Shown in pieces: positions 28,068-36,698 of a stretch of DNA of 64,000 bases. Numbering within the stretch: position 1 is the first letter of the stretch; each line of letters opens with the position of its first letter. A program made the position numbers and the translations under genes. Below the pieces are notes generated by a model. That model ran no database searches, was not told the DNA's origin, and saw only the letters and a list, made by a program, of their open reading frames with translations. Source of the DNA: an uncultured Paracoccaceae bacterium (GTDB taxonomy: Bacteria > Pseudomonadota > Alphaproteobacteria > Rhodobacterales > Rhodobacteraceae); the NCBI GenBank assembly GCA_947503775.1, contig CANNFE010000002.1, positions 310,001 through 374,000 on the forward strand, given 5' to 3'.

Positions 28068-29357
28068 TTGTCCTTCCCTCCTCTCGAAGACTGCCGCATC
28101 GCCGTTATCGGTCTGGGTTATGTCGGGCTGCCGCTGGCCGTGGCGTTCGGCGCGCGCTATGCGACGCACGGCTATGATCTGGACCGGAGCCGCATCGACG
28201 CGCTCAAGGCCGGAACGGATATCACCGGCGAGGTTGCGCCCGAGGCGCTGCGCGATGCGGGCCAGCTGACCTTCACGGCCGAGGGCGCGGATCTGGCGGA
28301 GTGCAATGTCTACGTGATCGCGGTGCCGACGCCGATCGACATCCACCGGCAGCCCGATCTGCATTTCCTGCGGGACGCGTCCGAATTCGTCGGCGGGCTG
28401 ATCTCGGAGGGCGATGTGGTGATCTTTGAATCGACCGTCTATCCAGGCGCCACCGAGGACGATTGCATCCCGCTGGTCGAAGAGCGGTCGGGCCTGCGTC
28501 TGAACGACGGGTTCTTCGCCGGATACAGCCCCGAGCGGATCAATCCCGGCGACCGCGCGCGGCCCTTGACCAAGATCGTCAAGGTGACGTCAGGATCGAC
28601 GCCCGAGACCGCCGATTTCGTCGATGCGCTTTATGCCAGCGTGATCGAGGCGGGCACGCATAAAGCCTCGAGCATCAAGGTCGCCGAGGCCGCCAAGATC
28701 ATCGAGAACACCCAGCGGGATGTGAATATCGCGCTGATCAATGAGCTGTCGGTGCTGTTCTCGCATCTGGAGATCGACACGACCGAAGTGCTCGACGCGG
28801 CGGCGACCAAGTGGAACTTCAACCGCCTTTCGCCGGGTCTGGTGGGCGGGCACTGTATCGGGGTGGATCCTTATTACCTTGTCCACAAATCGATGGCGGC
28901 AGGTCATATCCCCGACATCATCCGCCTGTCGCGCGAGATCAATGACGGGATGGCGCGCCATGCCGTCTCGCGGCTGGTCAAGGCGATGATCCGCAAGGGG
29001 CTGCGGATCGGTGGTGCGCGGGTTCTGGTTCTGGGCCTGGCCTTCAAGGAAAACTGCGCGGATCTGCGCAACACCAAGGTCGTGGATCTGCTCGCCTCGC
29101 TGGAAAGCTACGGGATGTCCTGCGATGTGCACGATCCGGCCGTTCACCCCGAAGAGGCGGCGCGGCTGATCGGACATGATATGCTGGCCGATGTGCCGGG
29201 CGACGGGGCCGCGTATGATGCGGTGATCCTTGCGGTGGCGCATGACGATCTGACGGCACGAGGGGTGGACCGATTGACGGCGGGGCTGCGCGACGGCGGG
29301 GTCTTCTTCGACATGAAAGCGGTTTTCGATATCAGCGAAAGCGACCTAAGGCTCTGA
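28068..29357 (+). CDS. UDP-N-acetyl-hexosamine 6-dehydrogenase (WbpA/TviB family)
   Basis: NAD-dependent oxidation of UDP-GlcNAc or UDP-GalNAc to the uronic acid, supplying an acidic sugar for the capsule. It is 429 aa, normal for the family. Seen: the N-terminal Rossmann loop VIGLGYVGLPLAVAFG, IAVPTPI, ESTVYPGATED, GYSPERINPGD, EAAKIIENTQRDVNIALINE, and the catalytic Cys in GGHCIGVDPYYL. An upstream in-frame TAA lies at 28029, and the only plausible start before the Rossmann motif is TTG at 28068, without a strong ribosome site. WbpA versus TviB specificity cannot be decided here. Confidence 0.9.
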   Translation: MSFPPLEDCRIAVIGLGYVGLPLAVAFGARYATHGYDLDRSRIDALKAGTDITGEVAPEALRDAGQLTFTAEGADLAECNVYVIAVPTPIDIHRQPDLHFLRDASEFVGGLISEGDVVIFESTVYPGATEDDCIPLVEERSGLRLNDGFFAGYSPERINPGDRARPLTKIVKVTSGSTPETADFVDALYASVIEAGTHKASSIKVAEAAKIIENTQRDVNIALINELSVLFSHLEIDTTEVLDAAATKWNFNRLSPGLVGGHCIGVDPYYLVHKSMAAGHIPDIIRLSREINDGMARHAVSRLVKAMIRKGLRIGGARVLVLGLAFKENCADLRNTKVVDLLASLESYGMSCDVHDPAVHPEEAARLIGHDMLADVPGDGAAYDAVILAVAHDDLTARGVDRLTAGLRDGGVFFDMKAVFDISESDLRL

Positions 29358-29432
29358 TCCGGCCCGGGGAAATTTGCCTGCAACGAGAAAGACCATTTGA
29401 GCCAGCCACAGACATTAACTAGGATAATCTCC

Positions 29433-29933
29433 ATGTCAGGGAGCGTGGACATGAAAGAGGCTGGCGTAGACGCACTTCGCCAGCGCCTTGAGACGCAGCA
29501 GCGCGAGATCGCGCGCCGCGACCGGGAGCTTGGCCTGCTGGCAAAGCGTCTGCACGATCTCGAAGGGGACGATATGCCGGACGCGCAAGGCGGTCCGGTC
29601 TCGGCCAGGCTGGTCTTGCGCGAGCATCAGGTTGAACGCCTGCAACGCAAGCGCGGGTGGCGGCATCTGATCGGTCGCGGTCCGGTGGATGCCGAAGCCG
29701 AGCGGGTTCGCAAATCCCGGTTCTTCGACGCGGACTGGTATCTGAAGACCTACCCCGATGTCGCGGCGGCGGGGCTCGACCCGGCGCGTCATTATGCAAG
29801 CAGCGGCCATTACGAGGGGCGCAGTCCGGGCCCGTCCCTGGATACCCTTCAATACGTTCAGGATCATCCGGAGGCGGGCGCCTCCGCACAGCGGCTTTTG
29901 GATCACAAAGAGCGGATCGGTCATGGGGGATGA
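29433..29933 (+). CDS. Small coiled-coil protein with FDADWY/GLDP-type motif
   Basis: A 166-aa protein of unknown function. Residues of about 8-75 are predicted coiled coil (LRQRLETQQREIARRDRELG). Then comes FFDADWYLKTYPDVAAAGLD followed by HYASSGHYEGRSPGP. The same element opens the two-domain transferase at 12052, so it probably marks glycan-assembly proteins. AGGA precedes the ATG at 29433 by 8 bp; an ATG at 29451 with AGGGAG is equally possible. It follows the sugar dehydrogenase by 75 bp and overlaps the next small gene by 11 bp. Confidence 0.72.
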   Translation: MSGSVDMKEAGVDALRQRLETQQREIARRDRELGLLAKRLHDLEGDDMPDAQGGPVSARLVLREHQVERLQRKRGWRHLIGRGPVDAEAERVRKSRFFDADWYLKTYPDVAAAGLDPARHYASSGHYEGRSPGPSLDTLQYVQDHPEAGASAQRLLDHKERIGHGG

Positions 29934-30102
29934 GGTTTCGGACAAGCTTGAAACCCTTTGGGAGGAAAGCCGTGCGCTGCGCGATCAGGCGGACGATCTT
30001 CGCCGCCGCGTGCGGGCCCGGGGCAATGATCTGGCAGAGCTGACCTGCAGCCTCAAGGACAGCTATTCTCCAAGCGTCAAGGCGGACGGGTCCGGCAGCT
30101 AA
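29923..30102 (+). CDS. Short coiled-coil protein, unknown function
   Basis: A 59-aa reading frame starting ATG within the end of the preceding gene (11-bp overlap). It is mostly one charged amphipathic helix (LETLWEESRALRDQADDLRR). The overlap with a same-strand gene and the heptad-like spacing suggest a real translated protein, perhaps a partner of the 166-aa coiled-coil protein. Its stop region overlaps the convergent glycosyltransferase by 4 bp. No family recognised. Confidence 0.5.
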   Translation: MGDEVSDKLETLWEESRALRDQADDLRRRVRARGNDLAELTCSLKDSYSPSVKADGSGS

Positions 30103-31223
30103 CCGTCCAGCTTGGCGCGGATCAGGGCGAGATTCGGCTCGAGCGGTTCGGTTCGGGTGATATTGCCGAGGGCGGGCTTGCTGACGATGTGGTGCCCTCC
30201 GATCACCGGAACCGCGAGGGGCGCGTCATGGCGGGTCGCGGCGAGGATGAAATCCCAGTCGATCAGCCGCGTCAGCGCGGGGTCAAAGCCGATCTGCGTG
30301 ACGGGGCTGGACCGGCGGTGGATGAAGACGTTGAGATCGATGAAATTCTCACGCTCAAGCGCGGCGCGGTCGAAGGGGCGGTAGAGGATGTCGCTCCAGT
30401 GATCATCGAGGTTGTGGCGGCAGATCGCGCCATAGGCGCTTTCGCGTTCGGGGGCGCGCATGAGGGCCGCCGCGAGGTATAGGAGGCAGTCGAGGGTCCA
30501 CAGATTGTCGCTGTCGAGATAGGCGACAAGATCACCGTCGGCTCTTTGCAGGCCTTCGTTGCGGGCCGCCGCCGCGCCTTGGGGCGGGGTTGCAATGACC
30601 TCGATCTGGCCTGAGGCGAGCTCGGGTCCGAAGCGGTCCTCGATCAGTTGGGACGTCGCATCGGTGCTGCCATCGTCGATGATGAGGATCCGCTTTGGTG
30701 GCAGCGACTGGGCCAGCGCGTAAGAGACCGCGCGTATCAGCGTCTTGGCCCGGTTGCGCGTCGGAAGCACCACGTCGATGGCGGGTGGATCGTGCCGGAC
30801 CAGATCGAGCGCCCCGGTCCGCGCCGCTTTCGAGCACTCTTCGGGGAATACCGGCTCTGCCGACCGCATCAGGTGATCGAAGGCCCGCCTGCCGTACCAG
30901 CGCTCGGTCCGGGATCTCTTTGAGAACAGGTCTCCGAGCCTTGCCGCAGCGCCGGACCGCGTTTTGATCAGGCGATCGGAGTAGTGATCCCGGGCATGCT
31001 GCGCCATCTGCCGGTCGAGGTCGCGAACGGTGTTGTCCTGCAAGAGCCGCGTCTCGAGGCGGGCGAGCAGTCGGGCAAGCTCTGGGTGATCCGGTCCCAG
31101 CTTTGCCCTGAAGCGAGCGAGCTGCGCGGAAAGGTCGAGATCGGGCTGTTCGCCTTCAAGCGCGGCGGGCCGGTCCAGCGCGGCGGTCAGATCGGCGAGG
31201 CGGCGCGCGAGATCGTCGCTCAT
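30099..31223 (-). CDS. GT2 glycosyltransferase with N-terminal helical extension
   Basis: A 374-aa transferase. The first 145 residues are hydrophilic and helical. From about residue 148 a GT2 domain begins: IDVVLPTRNRAKTLIRAV, ILIIDDGSTDATSQ, and AYLDSDNLWTLDCL with the DxD-like DSD. The segment LTRLIDWDFILAATRHD corresponds to the acceptor-side ED/WD region of the family. It starts 8 bp after the nicotinamidase on the same strand, so the two may share a message, though only the glycan genes beside it are functionally related. Sugar specificity is unknown. Confidence 0.83.
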   Translation of the reverse strand: MSDDLARRLADLTAALDRPAALEGEQPDLDLSAQLARFRAKLGPDHPELARLLARLETRLLQDNTVRDLDRQMAQHARDHYSDRLIKTRSGAAARLGDLFSKRSRTERWYGRRAFDHLMRSAEPVFPEECSKAARTGALDLVRHDPPAIDVVLPTRNRAKTLIRAVSYALAQSLPPKRILIIDDGSTDATSQLIEDRFGPELASGQIEVIATPPQGAAAARNEGLQRADGDLVAYLDSDNLWTLDCLLYLAAALMRAPERESAYGAICRHNLDDHWSDILYRPFDRAALERENFIDLNVFIHRRSSPVTQIGFDPALTRLIDWDFILAATRHDAPLAVPVIGGHHIVSKPALGNITRTEPLEPNLALIRAKLDG

Positions 31224-31231
31224 CGGGCCGG

Positions 31232-31828
31232 TCAGGCCAGTGTTACGCCGGATTTGCGCAATCCGGCGAGCGCCGCCTCCCGCGATCCGTCGAGATCGAT
31301 GGACCGGCAGGCCTCCTCGATCACCGTGACGTCATAGCCGAGCGCCGCGGCATCCAACGCGGAGTAGAGCACGCAGAAATCGAAGGCGAGCCCGACTATC
31401 GTCAGCGTCTTCAAACCGCGCGTCTGCAGATAGCCGTGTAGCCCTGTCGGCGTCTTGTGATCGTTCTCGAAGAAGGCCGAGTAGCTGTCGATCTGAGGCC
31501 GGAACCCCTTGCGGATGATCAGATCGGCGCGATCGGTCTTCAGATCGGGATGGAACGCGGCGCCGCGCGTGCCGCTGATGCAGTGATCGGGCCAGAGGAT
31601 CTGCTGTCCGTAGGGCATGTCGGTCGTGTCATAGGCCGCCGCGCCGGGATGGTTGGAGGCGAAGGACAGGTGCTCTTCGGGGTGCCAGTCCTGCGTGAGG
31701 ATCAATGATCCGGCCTCGGCCATAAGCGCGTTGACGCGGCCGACAACCTGATCGCCTTCGGGCACGGCGAGCGCGCCATCGCGGCAGAAATCGTTCTGGA
31801 CGTCGACAACGATGAGGGTATCGATCAT
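31232..31828 (-). CDS. pncA: Nicotinamidase
   Basis: Hydrolyses nicotinamide to nicotinate in NAD salvage; cytosolic, 198 aa. Seen: the N-terminal catalytic Asp in IVVDVQNDFC, the metal site DWHPEEH with a later NH, the catalytic Lys in RKGF, and the nucleophile Cys in GLAFDFCVLYSALDA. A perfect AAGGAGG stands 8 bp before the ATG. It may be cotranscribed with the downstream glycosyltransferase. Confidence 0.93.
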   Translation of the reverse strand: MIDTLIVVDVQNDFCRDGALAVPEGDQVVGRVNALMAEAGSLILTQDWHPEEHLSFASNHPGAAAYDTTDMPYGQQILWPDHCISGTRGAAFHPDLKTDRADLIIRKGFRPQIDSYSAFFENDHKTPTGLHGYLQTRGLKTLTIVGLAFDFCVLYSALDAAALGYDVTVIEEACRSIDLDGSREAALAGLRKSGVTLA

Positions 31829-31924
31829 CAGGGATCCTCCTTGCGCCTGTTGGTGTGGGTCCGGGGCGCGTTTGTGTCAACAGGGCTTTGCGCCGGACCC
31901 GGTTTGGCGCTAGGAGACGCGCCG

Positions 31925-32800
31925 ATGATCACTGTGGCCGCCCTCTATGCGTTTCTGCCCATCCCGGACCCTGCCGCCACGCGCGCAAGGCTCGCCCGAG
32001 CATTCGAACCGCTCGGGCTGCGCGGTACGCTTTTGGTTGCGCCAGAAGGGCTGAACGGGACGATCGCGGGCGCGCGCGAGGCGATCGATGCGGCAAAGGT
32101 GCTTTTGAGCGAGATTGCCGGGGCCACGCCTCTTAGCTGGAAGGAAAGCCACGCCGAGGCCATGCCGTTCGGGCGGCTGAAGGTGCGGCTCAAGCGCGAG
32201 ATCGTGACGATGGGGCAGTCCGATGTCGATCCGCGCGCCAGTGTCGGGCGGCATATCGCGGCGCGGGATTGGAACGAGGTCATCCGCGATCCGGATACGG
32301 TCGTGATCGACACGCGCAACGATTACGAGGTGGCCATCGGCAGCTTTGACGGTGCGATCGATCCCGAGACGGCGGCCTTCGGGGATTTTCCCGGCTGGTG
32401 GGCCGAGAATGCCGAGCGGTTCGCGGGCAAGCGCGTGGCGATGTTCTGCACTGGCGGGATCCGCTGCGAGAAATCCACGAGCTACCTGATCGGGCAGGGG
32501 ATCGAGGATGTCGTTCATCTGGAAGGCGGGATCCTGAAATACCTCGAAACGGTGCCGGAAGAGGACAGCCTGTGGCATGGCGGCTGTTTCGTCTTCGATC
32601 AGCGCGTGGCGGTGGGCCACGGGCTGGAGCCGACAGGGCATTTGATGTGCTATGGCTGCCGCAAGCCGCTAGAGACCGCCGATACCCGGCATCCCGACTA
32701 TGAGGAGGGCGTCGCCTGCCATCGCTGCGCCTCTGTCACGAGCGAAGCCGACAAGGCCCGCTACCGCGAGCGGCATATGCAGCGGGTCAGGGCGCGCTAG
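31925..32800 (+). CDS. trhO: tRNA uridine(34) hydroxylase, rhodanese-like
   Basis: Oxygen-dependent hydroxylation of uridine 34 of certain tRNAs, giving 5-hydroxyuridine (TrhO/YceA family). It is 291 aa: an N-terminal ferredoxin-like domain (VAPEGLNGTIAG), a rhodanese domain with the catalytic Cys in MFCTGGIRCEKST, and a C-terminal segment with paired Cys (CYGCRKPL, CHRCAS). The ATG at 31925 places the conserved VAALYAF strand at the N-terminus; a longer frame from 31841 overlaps the promoter region of the divergent pncA. Confidence 0.93.
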   Translation: MITVAALYAFLPIPDPAATRARLARAFEPLGLRGTLLVAPEGLNGTIAGAREAIDAAKVLLSEIAGATPLSWKESHAEAMPFGRLKVRLKREIVTMGQSDVDPRASVGRHIAARDWNEVIRDPDTVVIDTRNDYEVAIGSFDGAIDPETAAFGDFPGWWAENAERFAGKRVAMFCTGGIRCEKSTSYLIGQGIEDVVHLEGGILKYLETVPEEDSLWHGGCFVFDQRVAVGHGLEPTGHLMCYGCRKPLETADTRHPDYEEGVACHRCASVTSEADKARYRERHMQRVRAR

Positions 32801-32838
32801 GGCGGCGCGCCTGCGATGCGCAAGTGACATGCGTTGCG

Positions 32839-33672
32839 TCAGGACGCAGCCCTGTCCAGCGATTGGATGACGGATTGAACGACGCCCGGGTGTCCGGCAA
32901 CGAAGGATCCCGAGCTCAATATCTCCTGGTCCGGCCAAAGGGGTAACACCTGGCCTCCGGCTTCCTCGACGATCAGACGGCCCGCGGCAATGTCCCATGG
33001 CCCCAGATTGCGTTCCCAATAGGCATCGAGCCGACCGGCGGCCACATAGGCGAGATCGAGGGCGGCCGCGCCCCAGCGTCTGATGCCGGCGGTTTCCGGC
33101 ATCAAAGCAGCAAGGTCGCGCAGGCAGTGGGGAAGATGCGTGACCCGGCCTCCAGAAGGCACTCCGGTTGCCAGAAGCGCCGATGTCATCGCAGTCTCTT
33201 CAGAGACCCGGATCAAGGTGCCGTTCAGGAAGGTGCCCTGGCCCCGCTCGGCCGAGAACGTTTCGCGTTTTACGGGGTCGTGGATGATCGCGGCAAGCGG
33301 TGTGTCGCCTTGGTAGAGGGCGATCGAAATGGCCCAATGCGGCAGGCCCTTCAAAAAGTTCGTGGTGCCGTCGAGCGGGTCGACGATCCAGCGCAACCCG
33401 TCCACCTTGCTCTGCCGTGCGCCGCTTTCTTCGCCGAGCCAACCATAGCCGGGGAAGGCGCGATCGAGGCGGTTTGCGATCACTCGCTCTGCGTCATGGT
33501 CGGCCTCGCTGACAAAGTCACCGGCGGTCTTTTCGGTGATCCGGAGGCCTGCTTGATTCTGCGAGGCGTCCAGAAGCCCTGTCGCGGCCAGGGCGGCTGC
33601 CTCTCCCATGATCCGCAGCGTCTCGGGCGCATTGGGCGGCAGACGAACATCATCGGCGGCGGGGTCAGCCAT
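32839..33672 (-). CDS. Inositol monophosphatase-family phosphatase
   Basis: Mg/Li-type sugar phosphatase, 277 aa. Metal-site motifs are all present: GEESG, WIVDPLDGTTNFLKG, and the late GPWDIAAGRLIVEEAGG. It is the last gene of a minus-strand set and overlaps the upstream dehydrogenase by 8 bp. That set (RibD-like reductase, GTP cyclohydrolase II, dehydrogenase, phosphatase) suggests that it dephosphorylates a GTP-derived pyrimidine or a sugar/inositol phosphate in that pathway rather than acting as a housekeeping SuhB. Substrate is inference. Confidence 0.85.
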   Translation of the reverse strand: MADPAADDVRLPPNAPETLRIMGEAAALAATGLLDASQNQAGLRITEKTAGDFVSEADHDAERVIANRLDRAFPGYGWLGEESGARQSKVDGLRWIVDPLDGTTNFLKGLPHWAISIALYQGDTPLAAIIHDPVKRETFSAERGQGTFLNGTLIRVSEETAMTSALLATGVPSGGRVTHLPHCLRDLAALMPETAGIRRWGAAALDLAYVAAGRLDAYWERNLGPWDIAAGRLIVEEAGGQVLPLWPDQEILSSGSFVAGHPGVVQSVIQSLDRAAS

Positions 33673-34633
33673 CGTACCGCACGCGATGGCATAGGGTCGA
33701 TGGATCGGTGAGGATCGTGGCGTAGTCGTTTGCCAGATTAGAAAAGTCGGATTCGGTTGCGATCAGGGCGTCGAGTGCCGGGTCGTCAAGGAGGCTGAGC
33801 GCTTTGGTCAGCCGCCGGGCAAATGTCCAGCGCGCGGCGCGATCGGCCGGAATGCGTCCGACCTGGGAGCTGATGATCTTGAGGCGGCGCTGGTGAAAGC
33901 GTCCGCCAAGCGGAACGTCGGTTGAGTGTGCTCCGTACCAGCTTGCCTCGACGATCCTCGCCTCGAGCCCGGCAAGGTCGATGGCGGAAGACAGGCCGGC
34001 ACTCGTTGCGGAGGTGTGGATCACGACGTCAGCATCGCCCGATGCCGTCTCGGGGGTTGCGAAGGCGCAGCCTAGCTGTGCGGCCAAGGCGTGTCGCTGC
34101 GGGTTGATGTCGATGAGCGTCACGGTCGTTCCCGGGATCCGGGCCGCCAGATATCCGACCAGAGCGCCCACCACGCCGCATCCCACGACGGCGACGGCAT
34201 CACCGGGTCCGATACCGGCGTCCCAGGTGATGTTCAGTGCAGTTTCCATATTGGCGGCGAGAATGGCCCGTTCGGCGGGCACCTTCTTTGGCAGGTGGAA
34301 GGCTGCCTCGGTCGGTACGGCGAAGCGGGACTGGTGGGGGTAAAGGGCGAAGACGCGCTGACCGGCGTGTTCGGTATTGAGCAGCTCGCCGACCGCCGCA
34401 TAGCCGTATTTCACGGGGAACGAAAACGCGCCCTCCTGAAACGGCGCCTGCATGGTTTCGTGTTCGCTTTCCGGGATCGACCCAGAAAAGACCAGACGCT
34501 CGGTGCCCCGGCTGATGCCGGAATAGAGCGTCCGGATCTGGGCCTCCCCCTCGCGCGGCCGAATGTCCACAGCTCGAAGTTCGGCCTGTCCGGGGGCGGT
34601 GATCCAGAGCGCCGATGCTTTGGCCGATATCAC
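33665..34633 (-). CDS. Zinc-free MDR dehydrogenase (BchC-like)
   Basis: Medium-chain dehydrogenase/reductase, 322 aa. The N-terminal GroES-like half reads YSGISRGTERLVFSG where Zn-ADHs have a zinc-ligand Cys, and VKYGYAAVGEL where they have GHE, so the catalytic zinc site is absent, as in BchC-type MDRs. The Rossmann motif is VAVVGCGVVGALVGYLAA, and an acidic residue follows in TLIDINP, favouring NAD. The GTG start overlaps the GTP cyclohydrolase stop (GTGA), and the gene overlaps the downstream phosphatase. It probably oxidises or reduces an intermediate of the pteridine-type pathway. No bacteriochlorophyll genes are present. Confidence 0.82.
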   Translation of the reverse strand: MISAKASALWITAPGQAELRAVDIRPREGEAQIRTLYSGISRGTERLVFSGSIPESEHETMQAPFQEGAFSFPVKYGYAAVGELLNTEHAGQRVFALYPHQSRFAVPTEAAFHLPKKVPAERAILAANMETALNITWDAGIGPGDAVAVVGCGVVGALVGYLAARIPGTTVTLIDINPQRHALAAQLGCAFATPETASGDADVVIHTSATSAGLSSAIDLAGLEARIVEASWYGAHSTDVPLGGRFHQRRLKIISSQVGRIPADRAARWTFARRLTKALSLLDDPALDALIATESDFSNLANDYATILTDPSTLCHRVRYDG

Positions 34634-35745
34634 AGAATATGCCCGGATTTCAGCGCTTTGATCGAGAGGTAGGCCTGATTGTGCATGGTCTTGCCGACGC
34701 GCAGCGGCAAGCGCTCTGTCACGGTGATGCCGCTTTCGGCCAGGGACCGTTCTTTATAGGGGTTATTCGTCAGCAGACGAATGCTGGTGATGCCGAGTTT
34801 TTGCAGCACTTCGGCCGCCAGACGGAAATCCCGTTCGTCATCTTCAAAACCAAGCTGGTGGTTGGCCTCGACCGTGTCCAGACCTTTTGATTGAAGGTCA
34901 TAGACGCGCATCTTGTTTGCCAGCCCGATCCCGCGCCCTTCCTGGTTCAGGTAGACCAGAACGCCTGCCCCTTCCTCGGACATTCTGGCCAGAGAGGCCC
35001 GAAGCTGAGGGCCGCAATCGCATTTGAGACTGCCAAGGACATCGCCGGTAAAGCAGGCCGAGTGCAAACGGGTGAGAACCGGTTTGGTGAGGTCGGGGGA
35101 GCCGATCTCGATGGCGTAATGCTCTCGCTGGCCGTCGGGGTCCCGGAAGATATGCAATCGGCTGACATCGTGCACCTCCAGCGGAAGCTGTGCGGCGGCG
35201 ATGGGAGCGAGCACCGGCCGGCTGGCAAGCTCTTCCAGAGCGTCGGTTGCATCGAGGCTCATGAGCGGCAGGCCTGCAAGCGCGGCGCTGTTCCTGGCCA
35301 GCATGAAAAGCGCGAAAGCCGGGATCAGCTCTGCCGATTTGACGATGGCAAGCCCCGCCTTGTGAAACGGCATCTCGCCGGCGCGCAGCACATGCAGCGG
35401 GCCGACCGCGCCGGAGCCGTGATCGAACTTGGTATCGATGACGCGCTGATACCACGCGAAATCTGCGGCTTCGGGTGGCCGGATGCGGACCGGCCCCGCG
35501 CCCAGATTGGCCGCAGCCGCAGCCGTCATGACAGCGCGCGCCCGGCTTGCCGAAATCACAAGGTCCGGCACACCGAAATCCGCTTGCAACGCCGCAAACC
35601 GGTCTTCCGTGACGGTTTCCAGCGGCACGAGGAGGGCGGTGCCCGAGCCATCGGTCAGCAGGCAAGGGATGCCCATGGCAAGATCGCCGCGCACCCGGTT
35701 CACGCGTTCGGTTCGATTGGGCATCAGGCTTTGACTGGGCATCAT
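34630..35745 (-). CDS. ribA: GTP cyclohydrolase II
   Basis: Opens the imidazole ring of GTP to give 2,5-diamino-6-ribosylamino-4(3H)-pyrimidinone 5'-phosphate. It is 371 aa. An N-terminal region of about 170 residues (RGDLAMGIPCLL) is of the kind found in alphaproteobacterial RibA. The catalytic domain has the zinc site CFTGDVLGSLKCDCGPQL, NQEGRGIGLANKMR, YDLQSKGLDTVEAN, LTNNPYK. The start is the first of two adjacent ATGs at 35745; an extension to 35862 overlaps the upstream reductase. It could be the cell's riboflavin enzyme, but its fixed company with a deaminase-less RibD reductase, PTPS-like protein and methyltransferase points to another product. Confidence 0.93.
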   Translation of the reverse strand: MMPSQSLMPNRTERVNRVRGDLAMGIPCLLTDGSGTALLVPLETVTEDRFAALQADFGVPDLVISASRARAVMTAAAAANLGAGPVRIRPPEAADFAWYQRVIDTKFDHGSGAVGPLHVLRAGEMPFHKAGLAIVKSAELIPAFALFMLARNSAALAGLPLMSLDATDALEELASRPVLAPIAAAQLPLEVHDVSRLHIFRDPDGQREHYAIEIGSPDLTKPVLTRLHSACFTGDVLGSLKCDCGPQLRASLARMSEEGAGVLVYLNQEGRGIGLANKMRVYDLQSKGLDTVEANHQLGFEDDERDFRLAAEVLQKLGITSIRLLTNNPYKERSLAESGITVTERLPLRVGKTMHNQAYLSIKALKSGHIL

Positions 35746-35800
35746 GTTCTCTTTTTCTGCTTTGCGCCGCTGTTTGGCAGCGCCTGCCTTTTCGTTGGTT

Positions 35801-36595
35801 CTAATGCGTACACGGGATAGCGGTGGATCTGTTTGCCGCCAGAACGCAATCGAACAGCACATCGGAGCCCAGGTCGTAGGTATATGTTTCCGGGCGCATC
35901 GCCTCGGCGAGTGACGGGACGGGAGTCGTCGAGAGACCCTGGGGACCGGAGCCGATCAGGAGCGGCGCAATCGCGACATGCAGCCGGTGAAGCAGGCCCG
36001 CCTCCAGAAATTGCGCGATGGTGATGCCGCCGCCTTCGATGAGGACTTTTTGAAAGCCAAGGCCCCGCAGGGCTTCGGCGATGTCATGGGCCGAAATCCA
36101 GCCATGGCGCTTCAAATGGATCACCTCCACATCCTCCGCTCGGGGTGCGTGGCACGCCTGGATGACGATACGGCGCGCGCTTGTGTCTTTTAGAAGCCCG
36201 ACATCGTTGGGCAGGCGCCCATCGGGATCGATGACGATGCGGGCGGGATTCTCTCCCTCGGCCAGGCGGACGGTCAGTTGCGGGCTATCGTGAAGCGCGG
36301 TCTTTACGCCGATCACAACGGCATCCGCGAGCGCGCGCAGACGGTGCAGATGCGCCAGACCGTCCGCGCCCGAGATGTCCTGGGCATCCCCTGAAATGGT
36401 TGCAACGCGGCCGTCGAGCGACTGACCGATCTGGGCAAAGAATTGTGGCACTTCGGTCGCGCCGGCCAGAGCGCCATAAAGCTGAAGTGCGTCGCGCTCA
36501 TCCGGTGACCAGTCGCCGCAGCAGAGACAGGACGTTCCGGATTTCACTGCAAGGATCCTTTTCCATACGGCCTCTGTCACGCTTATCCGCTGCAT
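35801..36595 (-). CDS. RibD C-terminal-type (DHFR-like) reductase without deaminase domain
   Basis: A 264-aa protein with the RibD reductase fold: FFAQIGQSLDGRVAT, DAVVIGVKTALHDSPQLTVR, RIVIDPDGRLP and the NADPH-loop IEGGGITIAQFLEAGLLHRL. The deaminase half of bifunctional RibD is missing. Instead there is an unusual N-terminus of about 45 residues with a CLCCGDW cysteine cluster, possibly metal-binding. It should reduce the ribosyl side chain of the GTP cyclohydrolase II product to ribityl. It is first in the run reductase-ribA-dehydrogenase-phosphatase. Family sure; exact substrate inferred. Confidence 0.87.
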   Translation of the reverse strand: MQRISVTEAVWKRILAVKSGTSCLCCGDWSPDERDALQLYGALAGATEVPQFFAQIGQSLDGRVATISGDAQDISGADGLAHLHRLRALADAVVIGVKTALHDSPQLTVRLAEGENPARIVIDPDGRLPNDVGLLKDTSARRIVIQACHAPRAEDVEVIHLKRHGWISAHDIAEALRGLGFQKVLIEGGGITIAQFLEAGLLHRLHVAIAPLLIGSGPQGLSTTPVPSLAEAMRPETYTYDLGSDVLFDCVLAANRSTAIPCTH

Positions 36596-36698
36596 CTAAA
36601 TCCCGTTTCCCTTTCCGTTTTTGACCCTGCATCAGGCAAGCAATCGATCAGATAACGTAAGTCTTTGTATCAAAATAGCGAATTTCTGGGCAGATTGG

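Noticed and set aside
33665-34633. bchC of a photosynthesis gene cluster
   Set aside because: No bch, crt or puf genes in the window; similarity is limited to the zinc-less MDR N-terminal pattern.
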